From Ciona intestinalis (lineage: Eukaryota > Chordata > Ascidiacea > Phlebobranchia > Cionidae), in contig NW_004190401.2 in the NCBI RefSeq assembly GCF_000224145.3, positions 1 through 64,000 of the forward strand: 64,000 nt of DNA, written 5' to 3'. This document shows, piece by piece, positions 11,027-22,765 of this stretch. The notes below the pieces were generated by a model. The model ran no database searches. It was given only the letters and a program-made list of their open reading frames with translations, and was not told where the DNA came from. Positions within the stretch are counted from its first letter, which is position 1; each line of letters starts with the position of its first letter. Position numbers and translations under genes: made by a program.

Positions 11027-14000
11027 CTAACATGTTCCACCAGCAGCGTTATTCCCAGCCATGATATTATTGTACATGTCTCGAATACGTCTCCATCTGT
11101 TGTAATCTCCCATCCACATCGCTTCAATCTCAGCCAGATCTAAAAGAAAAATCAAATTGAAATTGTGGAACACAAAACGCATTCAAGATTTATAGTAGGG
11201 TAGGGAAAGATGGGACACCTTTAACACAAAATAACCAAATATCCTGATCGTGTTTTAAACAGTTAACACCGGTCTATGGGAGTCGTGAGGATACGGTTTT
11301 ATAATTCTTTGAATGTTTTTTGTTTACTACTAAATGGGACGGGTAAATACAGTCAAAAAGTGTCCCATCTTTACCCCAACCTAATATATTTAAGTCAGGG
11401 GCTTGTATTTTGTTGTACTTTTGATTAAAACGCGCATTCTGAAGAAATGGTTTAACTTCGTACATTACAGATAAAAACAGTTGATTAACCAACAGTCTAA
11501 CAATGGTTGATGGAATTGGCCCCTTTGGCTTGTATCCCAAATCCCCTGGCATTCCTCGCCGTAGCACCTAACTAACCCATACAGGGAATCCACGCATTTG
11601 TAGTAAACAGACTGACACACTTTAATCTTCTGGAAAAACATTTCGAAACTTGGAAATTTCTATGACGCCCAGGCTAAGAGTCTGGTGATACACATGCTTT
11701 ATGTGAACGCTGTTTGCGAGTGCGTCATCAATTCATCATCCCTGCTTTACAACTCATCACCATAAAAACACTTCTCCTCACTTACTTGTGTAATCGTGGT
11801 CGGTGCAGTAGCAAACATGACATTGGTTGATATCAAGCTCACACTTCAATGCGTTGGCGGTCTTACACATGTTAACTGGTCTGAATGATGCGCATTGTGG
11901 AAGTGGTGGAACTGAGATGAAATTTTGCATCCTGTGGAATAATTGACATGAATTTAACGTGTGGATACTATATATAGCGGTATTTGATGATATTGTTCAC
12001 GCGTATCAGTCCTCTTGTGGCGCACACGGTTTCGCAGCCACGCTTTTATTTGATACTTTTACTCAAAAAGTTTTAACGTGCTTTAATGACCGTCGTTTTG
12101 TTGTTATTACCTTTATTTCAATCTTCGCTATATATACTGTATTCGAATAAATAAATTTTATATTTTATGATAAAAGTTTTCTTCTTGGGAAACGTCAAAT
12201 GAGATTAATTATTATTAGTAAAAAGTTCGGTGATAAAAACTCATGCCCGAAATCTGTACTAGTCTAGATGTTAAAATTTATTTTTCGAACCCGATACACT
12301 AGTTTAGTATTCCAATCACGTGAAAAGATAGAAGAGGCTGGCCAAGTATCGAGTTTTGTAACTTCATTCACCCATCAACAATGCGAACGTGCGCGCGATC
12401 ATGTGAGCCGGTGCCGCCGTATATTTTTACCAACCCCCACAGTTAAACTGGGATTTTCTCCCTTTAATGTTTGTGCGCTGTTTTGACGCTCTAAAACGTT
12501 TGGCCCGTTTTACAAACGTGGGGTTTGGGGAAGTGAGTATAATTGGCCATCACTCCGCCCTAAATTCCAGGTTACATGACGTGCCTTGCCTATATAAAAT
12601 ATAGAATTACGCCAGCCAGATAAATTAGAAATGAAGTCGGCACCTTTTAAACCAGATTCTTCCATATTACATTAATGGGCAGTGATGGCTTTTGCCTTTC
12701 CTTCACACAAATCATAAATACATCCCAAATTGCCGCTCGGTTAGAAGGCGGCGTTTATGAAATATCAATCAAGTTTACATGTTCATATATATAACGTCAG
12801 TAAAACTTATGCCGCTCCTACATACTATAGGGTATATGTAACACAGTAAACCCGCGCAGAAGAACAGTCAGTTTAATATGCGTTGGTGTTACATATTTGC
12901 TTTAAACAAACTATTTGCTCTTCCCACAATCTTACGGAACTCGACTTCTCATAAAACATGGAATAATTTTAGGTTCAACAGACATGATTTTTTACTTGGG
13001 CTGGTTCCCCATACAGCGTGTTTTAACGACTGTCGTTTTGCGGTTTATTCCATTCTCTCCATTGTTTTAATTAATATGATCTTCGCTATCGTATTCGAAG
13101 AGATAAATAAAGTATTATGTTATGTTATGTTAACTACTTACTTCCACTGTCTGAAATCTTTCATCCATTTCGACAAGAACTCAACTCTCCAGTTAACATA
13201 GTCGCAAACCCAAGCTTTTCGTTTCATACAAGTGCTGGTGCCGGCGTAAAAACGGTCGCATGATGGCATTACTGTAACTGAAAACATCGTCGTTATTGTG
13301 GGTTTAGCAGTCACGCTTTCGTTTCACACTTTTCCTCAAGTAGTTTCTACCCATAGGGTGTTTTATTGAGTGTTGTTTAGTTCCTATATCACGTATTTAA
13401 TACCTTCTCTACCAGCACTCATAAAATGACTTACTATGGTTATATCTATATGGATTGGTTGAGACAAAACATAAACTACATTTTAATTTTCCAGTAAGAT
13501 GTTGTTGGGCTTTAAGTCACTCTTTTTATCCATGAAACATGTAAACCTTTTTAAAGGTTTTAGGATCTTAATGGCCGTCGTTTTGCCGACCAAACCCCCT
13601 TCCATTCTTTTCGCTTCTTACATACCGTATAACCGAATAGTCAAAATAAAGTTATGTTACATCAAAGTAATCATAGGTAAAGTCAGTAAAGACACGGAAT
13701 CGATAAACGACCAAGAAATGACCCAGGTTTCTCGCGTGGTCAGTAAAGTTCCGCACGCTTCATTTGAAAGCTATGGTTGGTCACGCGCTTTAGCATCCAT
13801 GGTAAAATGAACAGAGAGCAAATAACAGCGCGTTAAAAATATTTTCGACCTCGCCAATATAGCGGCGCAAACATTTCTTCCCTAAAATGCTTGTATTCTA
13901 CCCTTATGGGTGGAATCCTACAGCGAGACACACCAGGGGACTTGAGATTTAAGCCATACTTGGCCTTTTTGATAATAAGTGCTTATAAAGTATAGTTGGT

Positions 14001-17000
14001 ATTACGGAGAACCTGCCATAACAGAACCCTGTATTCCTTCCGTAATTCCCATAATCTGTACATAATATATTATGGGCTAACTATATGCGGTATTTGGTAT
14101 CCGAGGTATTGGGAAATATTTTGTCGCGCATATTCAATTTATGAATCTTCGATTATACCTTGTTAATACACCATAATTTATGTATTATATGTACAAAGCT
14201 GAAGTATACAAGATATGTGCTATTATGCGTTAAATGTCATTATTGTCAATACATGGATCTCTCGTGTGTGGATAATATATAGTACGTGGGCGAAGATGGT
14301 ACATTCCCTTTCTTCGTTCCATTTGTAGTTAACAAAAAATATTTACAGAAATATATCACCGTATCCTCATGACTCCAAAAGAGTGCCGTTAATTGTTTAA
14401 AACACAATTACGAAACGTGGGAACTTATGTGCGAACGGTAGCCCATCTTACCCTATACTTTACTATATATTAAATACTGAAGACTTGAGCATATACATGG
14501 CCGTCGTGGTATAAAACACCCCACAGTAATGCTTACCATCGGGGTTGTTGCAATTAGACGTGCTGCAGAAAGAAAGTGAACAACTGTCGATGGTCCCAAC
14601 GACCTGAGGGCCGGCTCGAACTTGGTCGCATGTCGGTCGGAAGTTTGTGTGTGAGCAGAATCCAGTCACCCAGTGTACTGAAAAAAGCAAAGTTTCTTAA
14701 GGTGTAAAATAAAATTTTGTGAGATAGGCCGCAACCTGGTTTAATTGAGAGGTTTTTTTATATTTGAAGAATTGAAATATCAAGTTTGTTTAATGCTGCG
14801 ACCATTGTGGGGGTGTTTGTCTTTGTGTACGACTATTGAAAATTGCTCCAAACCCGTGGTCACTTATGGGTTGTCTAATTTGTCAGCTGCGCAGAAAATA
14901 ATCACTTACAAAGTAACAGACGTGGTAACTCACGAACGAGGTGCATGGCATTGGACAAATGTGCTTAATTCTAGTTTCCATACAATTTAAATAAGTTTCA
15001 TTCATTTGTATAATGTAACGAGAAAAACTTAAGCGGGTCACTTTAAACANNNNNNNNNNNNNNNNNNNNNNNNNNNNNNNNNNNNNNNNNNNNNNNNNNN
15101 NNNNNNNNNNNNNNNNNNNNNNNNNNNNNNNNNNNNNNNNNNNNNNNNNNNNNNNNNNNNNNNNNNNNNNNNNNCCTTATAAACACCATAATTTATGTAT
15201 TATATGTACAAAGCTGAAGTGTACAAGATATTTCAGGGCAAGCATGGTGTGATGTATTGTAAACTATGTGCTATTATGCGTTAAATTTCATTATTGTCAA
15301 TACATGTATTTCTCGTGTGTCGATATATATTGTGGGGTAAGACGGTACAGGTTTTCATTCCTTTCTTCGTCCCATTTGTTGGTAAACATAAAATATTTAC
15401 AAAAATATATCACCGTATCCTCATGACTCCAAAAGAGTGCCGTTAATTGTTTAAAACACAATTACGAAACGTGGGAAATTATGTGCTAACGGTAGCCCAT
15501 CTTACCCTACTATACTATATATTAAATACTGGAGACTTGAGCATACATGGCTGTTTTGATATAAAACGCTCTACACTAATGCTTACCATCGGGGTTGTTG
15601 CAATTAGACGTGCTACAGAATGAAAGTGAACAACTGTCGATGGTTCCAACGACCTGAGGGCCGGCTCGAACTTGGTCGCATGTCGGTCGGAAGTTTGTAT
15701 GTGAGCAGAATCCAGTCACCCAGTGTACTGAAAAAAGCAAAGTTTCTTAAGGTGTAAAATAACATTTTGTGTGTTAGGCCGCAACCTGGTTTAATTGAGA
15801 GGTTTTTTATATTTGAAGAATTGAAATATCAAGTTTCTTTAATGCTGCGACCATTGTGGGGTGTTTGTCTTTGTGTACGACTATTGAAAATTGCTCCAAA
15901 CCAGTGGTCACTTATGGGTTGTCTAATTTGTCAGCTGCGCAGAAAATAATCACTTACAAAGTAACAGACGTGGTAACTCACGAACGAGGTGCATGGCATT
16001 GGACAAATGTGCTTAATTCTAGTTTCCATACAATTTAAATAAGTTTCATTCATTTGTATAATGTAACGAGAAAAACTTAAGCGGGTCACTTTAAACAACG
16101 GCGTTTATACTGCTGCCTTTGCTACTATATTTACAATATCCAATTTTCGTTCAAATATAAGTTAAACTACTCACTTGTGTGACCCGGTGCAACCGTGTTT
16201 ACTGCGCGAATGCTTCCACACTCATTCACACCCATTTGGCACTGAATGTAACCGCCATTCCTTGAAATGAAGGTTCCGTTTGGATAGGTGACAACGGTTC
16301 CATTAAAACACACAGGAGCAGGGGTGACAGGGACTGTTGGAATATAATTGAATATATTAGATTGGGGTAACCTGTGACAGATATACAGTCTATAAAAATA
16401 TAGGAGTGGTTTAAAATGTCAGAGTGTTTCATCGCAATTTAAGCGTGGAGCGTCAGGGTGTGTCCGAATCTATTTGTCACGGCCCAGGTAGACGTAAGCG
16501 ATCTACACAAAATTATATAAGTTAGGCTTAGTCACGATTTATGAAGTCATAATCATCTTAAAATAGGTTAAGATTTGGTCAAATGCCAATAACTGGGGAT
16601 CGATAACAGCATATCTTCATTTATGTTTCATTTAAGAACATTAACATATTACCAGGGTATGACGTGTCTCACCGTCCAAGCACCTCAGTGTTGCACTATG
16701 TCTCATAGCAAACCACTATAACGTATAGGCTATAGGCTAAAGCATTCATGATAGCAAACGACTTTACCGTTCGGGCATCCTGGCAGTTTCAGATTCTGCA
16801 TGAATTCGATGGCGACGTGGATTCCGATCCGGATCTTAGGAATAAGATGATGTAGGTCTGGTGTAAGGGCGAGTCTAAGAAGATTGTCCAAGCGATCGGC
16901 AGAACATCTGGTGTGCCATGCTGTGACAATGTGTGTGCCGAAGGTGTTCATGGCACTGTTGGGCGAATAGGAGTGTTATTACTGGAGGGCTGTTTTGAAT

Positions 17001-19571
17001 TATTTAACTGAACACTTCTAAAATACCATATTTCAAACCGCTGTATTGAAAAACTTTTGTCCTTTAGTTACCACCGGTTGTGTTGTATGTTATTTATTTC
17101 TACATGCTTTCCAACTTGCACATATATACCGTTATGTGAATGCGTATTCAGCAAACTCTGGCCTAAACCCCGGTCCCATGACGCGCCTCATTATAGGATC
17201 CAGTTCGCAATGAATCGTCAGGCAATCGTCTACATTGCCGTTTTATCCACCATACGAACAACATGATATTACCCAGCTTCATTATCTTAAGCTGATTTCT
17301 ACCAACATTCTTATCCTCTTACGTGCACATTTCCCCATGTGTTGTCGCCCTTTGCATCGAAACAGCAGCTTCAACGGACCACTTGATAAGATCGTCTAAA
17401 ATTTCTCCAGTACACACGTTTTGTTGGAGTCCGATTTTGATTGGGTTTGAAAGCAATAGTAACAAATTTGGGTCAACAACTCCAAGAGTGGAAGGACAGA
17501 TACCGTTTTGAATCATGTCGATGATGGGTTGCGAGATGTTTGGGATGAGACCAAGTGCTGAGCTAAGGCTCGTGGCGCTTCTTGCAATTGCAACGACGGT
17601 CTGGAGGTACAGAATAAATAATATGAATAGTTTGAATATTCGGTTACGGAAGCGAAAAATGATAGGCAGGATATAGAAACAATACGACAGCCGTTAAAAT
17701 GCGCTTATGATTAAACATACGTTTACTGTTAAATGGTTGAAATTGTGTTTGATCACTCGTAAAGATGTTAATCAATTATCTTACCGGGTAAACTGCTCGT
17801 ACACCTGGAATAAAGTCGAGGATGGTTGGACAAGAACCTGACAAACAGTTGGCAGTTACACCTCCCAAGCATCGAACCATTTGGTCCAAGTTTGTCCTGG
17901 ATCACAAAAGTAGGATGATTACATTTTGACTCCTTGTGTTTGAATATTATGAAATGCATTTTTTTCTTGGTAGGGCAACAACGGTCGTTATATCACGGAT
18001 GTTTGTTTACAGCATTCTTTAATACGTGGGTTACCACGTATGTAAATTTTTGGGCGGCTGATTTTGTATCTTTTCTTTCAATATAGAGCTAGAGTTAGAT
18101 GGGGGGGAGGTGGGATACCATTTGATTTTAATTTTTTTCGTTCTATTTGATGGAAAACAAAGAACATTCAAAGGATAAGAATTGTTTAAAACACGATCAG
18201 TATATTTGGATATCATGTGATAATAGTTTCTCATCTTCCCAACCCTGTTATATACATTTTGTTAATCTTACTTGCACATCCCGGGATTATTGTATGGCGC
18301 ATCCTTGAACCAAGGGCCCATGCATTCAAATGATTGGTTGAGGGTTTGTTTCAGTGTGCACATTGGAAGAATCTGGACATCTGTTTCAGGAACACAGGAA
18401 AACGTGAAACTTAACCGTAAACGTGTAAAAGATATGGCAACCCTTATATTTTATCTTGAAGTTATTACGACATTGTGGTGGCTCGCATCCGCCTACGCTT
18501 TAAGCTTGAGATTTAAATATTCGTACCGTAGGTTCACCAAACTTTTAGGGGTGATCTGTTTGAGAAGTAACTTACCGTTAGATGGCGTTTTGGGGCAGCT
18601 TTGGTTTGATGCCATTGGAACGTTGCAGTTACTGGTGTTGCAAGCAGAGACACTGCAGTTGATCACCATCCCGACTGTACTGTTGTCCATGCGGATGTCG
18701 TGGCAGGTGGTTTGTGTTGCGGGTGTACTGCAGCGACCGAAGCGAATGTAATCTGAAGCAACATCGTTTGAACTGTGATATATTCGTAATTGTGATCATG
18801 ATCTAACACTACTGTTGTTGAATGATTTTCATAGCATTATAATACATCAAGTGCTACTAGATCTGTAGATTTCATTTCAATAAAAGGGGTTAAAACGCGT
18901 TTGATTAAAAAGTACTCAAAAGAGTGCTCGCGTAAAAAACTACGAAACTCTTTATTATATTATAACTTACATGTCCCATTGGGCTGAGCGTTAACGTACT
19001 CAGTAAGGTCGCATTGTGTGGCATATGCTGGACAAGGACCTACACTGCTACCGTCAGCAATTTCAGGCCCGGTGATCGAGGTGTAAGCCTTCCAACCCTG
19101 GAAACAACTGAGGGGGGGTGCTGGTGTTGTAATGTTGGGTGGGGAGGGTGAGGTTCCTGGTCGTATGGCGGCGGTTGTGGTTGACGTCCCTACTGTTGTG
19201 GCGGCGGTTGTGGGGGGAAAGAATCCTGGAATTTAAGTTGGTGTTGCAGGTTCATACGTAAAGATAAATGCATCTATATTTATTAGATACACGGAAGGTT
19301 GTTAAAACTGGACAGTGAGCATGGGGTGTCAATATTTTGTCTATACTAAATAGGTTCACAGTTTTATACTAAAAGTATAATATTGAATTTGCGGCAAATA
19401 TTTACTCGGCATGCTTACACTTTTCGTTACACTTTTCGTCGTAAAGCATCAGGTTTTTCTTGTTGTTTTTATTGTTTATTGTTGTTGTTTTAATATATTA
19501 GATTTACCTGTCTGTGCATGACCAGTAGTTGCGTATATTCCAATCAAACACAATATCACAAGTTTATTCAT
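11027..19571 (-). CDS. Secreted Cys-rich protein with two Ly6/uPAR-like modules
   Basis: Exons (5'-3'): 19571-19508, 19225-18971, 18752-18576, 18380-18272, 17896-17785, 17600-17323, 16955-16768, 16333-16175, 15727-15587 and/or 14677-14537, 13277-13142, 11931-11786, 11139-11027. All junctions are GT-AG and the phases chain fully. Length is about 625 residues with one copy of the doubled exon, 672 with both. It starts with a clear signal peptide (MNKLVILCLIGIYATTGHA), then a Thr/Pro/Ala linker suited to O-glycosylation. Module 1 (exons 2-3) and module 2 (exons 8-9) each have eight Cys and end in CSVSACNTSNCN or CSLSFCSTSNCNN, like the C-terminal part of Ly6/uPAR domains. Each is encoded by two symmetric phase-1 exons. 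Between them lies a helix-rich Cys domain (exons 4-7), and a Trp/Cys-rich tail ends at GGTC. No membrane or GPI signal was seen, so it is probably extracellular. Function and family are unknown. Confidence 0.75.
11192..11392. mobile_element. MITE, TA-flanked, diverged copy
   Basis: The ends read TAGTAGGGTAGGGAAAGATG and its degenerate complement (catctttaccccaaccta), and the interior matches the intact copy at 20622-20810. It is non-autonomous and has no coding capacity. It sits in the last intron of the secreted-protein gene. Confidence 0.75.
11980..12150. repeat. Family-3 dispersed repeat
   Basis: Contains 'tttaatgaccgtcgttttg', then 'aatcttcgctatatatactg' and 'attcgaataaataaa'. Sister copies lie at about 13010-13110, 13310-13370 and 13540-13640, and reverse-oriented ones (gacaaaacaacagtcgtt) at about 8580, 17665, 43530, 43615 and 47735. 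It is short, non-coding and SINE-like. Confidence 0.55.
14148..15049. repeat. Duplicated block, left copy (gap flank)
   Basis: Nearly identical to 15175-16097, with small indels and scattered substitutions. Both copies end in the same 'gcgggtcactttaaaca'. The left copy runs straight into a 125-N gap, and the right copy starts after it. The block contains one MITE copy and one exon of the secreted-protein gene. Haplotype misassembly is the simplest explanation. Confidence 0.85.
14537..14677 (-). CDS. Second copy of Ly6-like exon 9
   Basis: This 141-bp exon is almost identical to 15587-15727, with the same acceptor (TTTTTTCAG) and donor (GTAAGC), and is phase 1 on both sides. Inclusion of both copies would keep the frame and add 47 residues including CDQVRAGPQVVGTIDSC. 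It lies in a roughly 0.9-kb duplicated block on the far side of an N gap, so it may be the other haplotype misplaced by the assembler and not a true exon duplication. Confidence 0.6.
15050..15174. other. Assembly gap, 125 N
   Basis: Run of 125 N, identical in length to those at 26826-26950 and 58441-58565, so probably a placeholder size and not a measured one. Confidence 0.99.
15175..16097. repeat. Duplicated block, right copy (gap flank)
   Basis: Partner of 14148-15049. It carries the better-placed copy of exon 9 (15587-15727), directly downstream of exon 8 in the gene's reading direction. Confidence 0.85.
18070..18250. mobile_element. MITE, degenerate copy in intron
   Basis: Shares the interior ('ggaaaacaaagaacattcaa', 'gaattgtttaaaacacgatc') and the right end ('ctcatcttcccaaccct') with the TA-flanked MITE at 20622-20810. 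The left end is eroded. Confidence 0.65.
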
Positions 19572-20621
19572 ATTGAGGCGATACTTTGCAACTCCTGTAA
19601 ATTATAATCGTTACAGAAGTTAGTTTTTCATTCACAATAACAATGTCAGTAACTCCTCACTAAAACCTGAAATACTTCCAATACACCTCATCTAAAATGA
19701 AACGGCCAACCTGATGTAATAAAGTATTGCACCCTGTTCAATATTGATAGAACGTCGAAACGTCAGTACTGTAATAAGTTAGCCAGAAGAGCCTTATAAC
19801 TAGACACCGGTGTTACAAAACGTTCTCGTGACTCGCTAACATAACCCTTGGAGAATCGTTGGGGCGTTTTAAACCCTCTCGCCGCTCTTCTTCGTTTCTT
19901 TGTTGCGTAAGAATAGAACCGCGTACCTTTTTCGTGAATTTAAGAAACGTCGCTTTTTATTGTTCGCCAACATGAGACATTATGACAAAGGAAGGGGTTC
20001 GAATGGCAACAACTTATTTTGGGAATATTTTTTCGCAACGAAATTAATATTTTAGTTCCTGTATCCACGACCACTGCCTTTTATTAATGTTACACCCGAA
20101 GTTATATTACTTGGTTCGCGTGATTCAAACCAGATGCAGCAACACGTTTTAAAAATAGTGCTTCAACCGAACTAATATTTCTTCCAATTTTGAACCACAC
20201 ATTCCGCTTGTCAAAGTATATACAAATTCAAAACAATAAACGCAAAAAAACTTTGTTGGCAATTCTTCTCACTATTTATTGTAGATTCCCCCAGATCGTC
20301 AACCAATTCTTTAATCTGGAAGATACGTGTGCTTCTATTGAACGGGAATATTTTGTTGTCATAAGACCAAGTGTGACGTAACAATGACAATGAATGGTAT
20401 AACAAAGTCATACTCGAACGTTGAATTGTTCATTTACAAAAGATATTCATGATGTTATGGAATTCCTTTATAATACGTCACACGAAGATATCTCTTATAT
20501 TGCAACGTTAAATACTGTAAATCCCAAATTAAATCTCAAACATCATTCCCATGCTCGATGCCGAGCGTTTAAATCAAACGTTTTTGGTATTGTCTCAGTT
20601 CAACCGCGCTATTTAAATATA

Positions 20622-20810
20622 GTAGGGTGGGGGAAGATGGGACACCTTTTCATTCTATTCTCTCGTTCCATTTGGTAGTAAATAAAGAACATTCAAAGGA
20701 TTATAAAACCGTATCTTCACGACTCTAATAGACCGTTGTTAATTGTTTAAAACACAATCAGGATATTTGGATATTACGTGCTAAATGTGTCCCATCTTCC
20801 CCCACCCTAC
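20622..20810. mobile_element. MITE, intact, perfect TIRs and TA flanks
   Basis: A 189-bp element with terminal inverted repeats GTAGGGTGGGGGAAGATGGG / CCCATCTTCCCCCACCCTAC, perfect over at least 24 bp, flanked on both sides by TA. This is the pattern of Tc1/mariner-type or related TA-targeting MITEs, and resembles the MITE class reported from Ciona. It encodes no protein. Confidence 0.9.
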
Positions 20811-20829
20811 TATATTACATTTTCATTTT

Positions 20830-21001
20830 GTAGTAGAGGGTGGTAAAAATGGAACACTTTAACACATAATATATAAATATCCTGATTTAAACCGCTCTAT
20901 GAGAGTAGTTGAGATACGGTTTATAATCATTTAAATGTTCTTTGTATATTACCAAATGGGTCGAGAAAATAGAAGAAAAAAGTTTCCCCGCCCTACTATA
21001 G
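20830..21001. mobile_element. MITE, second copy in opposite orientation
   Basis: Begins TAGTAGAGGGTGG and ends CCCGCCCTACTATAG. Its interior is the reverse complement of the adjacent copy at 20622-20810, about 20 bp away. It is diverged from the intact copy, so the two insertions are probably of different ages. Confidence 0.8.
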
Positions 21002-21657
21002 CCTTGTTCATTTCTTCAATTCTATATTTATAGACTTCTGTTATTGTAATCGAAAAGATCAATTATATTTTGTTGTGTATTGAATTTCGGAAACCGTAGG
21101 TTAACATCGGATATTTTGCGTTCTGTTATAAAACGTTGCAAAAAACACAGATATTTTTAAATGGGAAGCACTGGCGCCCGTAATAATTAAATCGTAGAAT
21201 CAACGTTTTCAATAAACCGTAAGGCGGACTTCTTCATCTATAGCTCCCCCAAGATAAAGACAGAAAAATAATTTAGGAAAATTTCGTTGGAAGCGAAAAA
21301 GAATAACTTATTGGTTTCTTTTTTATCCTGAGCTCCTCGCCCAAAGTTTGGTGTTAATCCGCAGTTGCAAGTTTGCATCTCACTTGTTGGTTGTTCATGT
21401 TGGTGTGATGTTGTGTTGATGTCGCGTGGTTGTGTTTCTAGTTTGGTTTTTGAGCTTTTTGGAGGCTCATGTTTTGTTCAAGGTTTGATTTGCACATTCT
21501 GTTGTGATTTGTGGATTGCCGAGTTTGGCAGTTATTGTTCTTCGTATTGATTGTGGTGTCTGTCCATATTGTCGGCCGGTGTTGCCATTTATTTATATTA
21601 TTTGTTGTCGAACTGGGCCCGGTTCCATTTGTTATGTGATATTGTATTTAACACGTA

Positions 21658-22765
21658 ATGAGGTTAAGAGCAATCAAATGGTTTAGTTTCAGCTACAGGT
21701 TGGGTAACGCCCGAAACTCTACATTTGCTTCAGGAGATATACGCACTATACCACGAATCATTTTCAGGAATCCTAAAAAGGTGAGATTTACGTTTTGATT
21801 CGGTTTATCGTGTCCATTGGGGGTTAACTTATATTTATCTACAGCAGGTTAAACGACTGGTTGTCCAGTCGTATGTAGCCATGGCAACAACGGGTTTGTT
21901 ATGAGTGTGCTAACAAATTATTAACACTTGTTTTCAAACAGACGAAGAAAGAAGGAAAGATGGAATTGATGTATCCTGGTCCTGCGGATGGAGAGGACGA
22001 AGAGGAGTGGATGGAACACAAGCTTCAACACCAGTACGGTACAAATTGTTTTACTGGGAACGGTACCGTGAATTTATTATTTACACGTTAAGGTTTAGGG
22101 GAGAGTTCTCGAGCGTGGGCCAACATTTTGTTGGTAAGATTAGCTGCACTTCGTGTGTTGTATCATTTTTGTCAATCGCGCTGTCCCTTTACGCTCCGTA
22201 TTTTTGTCGACTTACCACGAAGAGGCTCTCCATAAAATGTGAACTTTGCGCAACAATGCTGGGTTTAGGGTTATTCTTTTAATAGGGCATAGCTACAAAA
22301 AAAACACATTTTCTTACAGGTGGCAAATGGTTTTATTTCCCCACACATTAGGGTGTAGAACTTCCCTTTCTTTTTACAGGTTCTCTCTTACTTCTCTATG
22401 TAGTTACATTAGAATTGTTGCAGGCAGAATGACAGTAGTGGTTAACCCGGCAGCGTTGCATAAACACACAACGACACAAAAAAAAATCAAAAAAATACAA
22501 ACATACATTCCCACTGCTAACTCGTCGGTACCTTGTCGTGGTGCAGTGGCTTTCAAACCAAAGCCGACGATTTAAATTTATAGTTTCCAATATTAATGCA
22601 AATTCTCTGTTACAGGATCCTGAACGAGGCGTTGATCAACACAACGACTGGTTTATGAAATGCGTGTTTATAATGTTGCCGTTTTTTTTGTTGATTGCAG
22701 TTTTAATAAAACTCTTCAAAAACTTGCCATTGGAAACTAAATACAGAATTACCGATAATCCGTAA
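21658..22765 (+). CDS. Small single-pass membrane protein candidate (incomplete model)
   Basis: Exon 1, 21658-21780, starts at ATG, reads MRLRAIKWFSFSYRLGNARN and is basic and Ser-rich, like a mitochondrial presequence. Its donor is GTGAGA in phase 0. Exon 2 (from 21942, acceptor TTTCAAACAG) continues in frame with an acidic segment (DGEDEEEWMEHKLQHQ). Exon 3, 22616-22765 (acceptor CTGTTACAG), encodes DPERGVDQHNDWFMKC, one hydrophobic helix (VFIMLPFFLLIAVLIKLF) and a short tail ending TDNP. The exon 2 donors (near 22033 or 22039) do not match the phase of exon 3, so an intervening exon may be missing or one border is wrong. The layout (presequence, acidic patch, single TM) recalls small accessory subunits of respiratory complexes, but no family was recognised. 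Confidence 0.4.

Larger units (their letters stand above)
19572..21657. other. Intergenic between divergent genes, with two MITEs
   Basis: It separates the start of the minus-strand secreted-protein gene (19571) from the plus-strand small membrane-protein candidate (21658), so promoters for both should be here. Apart from the MITE pair at 20622-21000 it shows short open frames without splice or protein support. The T/G-rich stretch at 21340-21640 has low complexity and gives only spurious Cys-rich frames. Confidence 0.45.

Noticed and set aside
14745-14990. Plus-strand frame and its twin at 15856-16038
   Set aside because: Both are family-1 repeat tails (cactta, aattgctcc, ttgtctaatttgtc) inside the duplicated block, not genes.
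18272-18751. Plus-strand frame of 159 codons
   Set aside because: It is antisense to two exons of the secreted-protein gene, which have better splice and phase evidence.
21340-21690. Cys-rich plus-strand open frames (for example 21365-21550)
   Set aside because: T/G-rich low-complexity DNA produces the Cys, Val and Phe runs. There is no signal peptide, splice site or family pattern.
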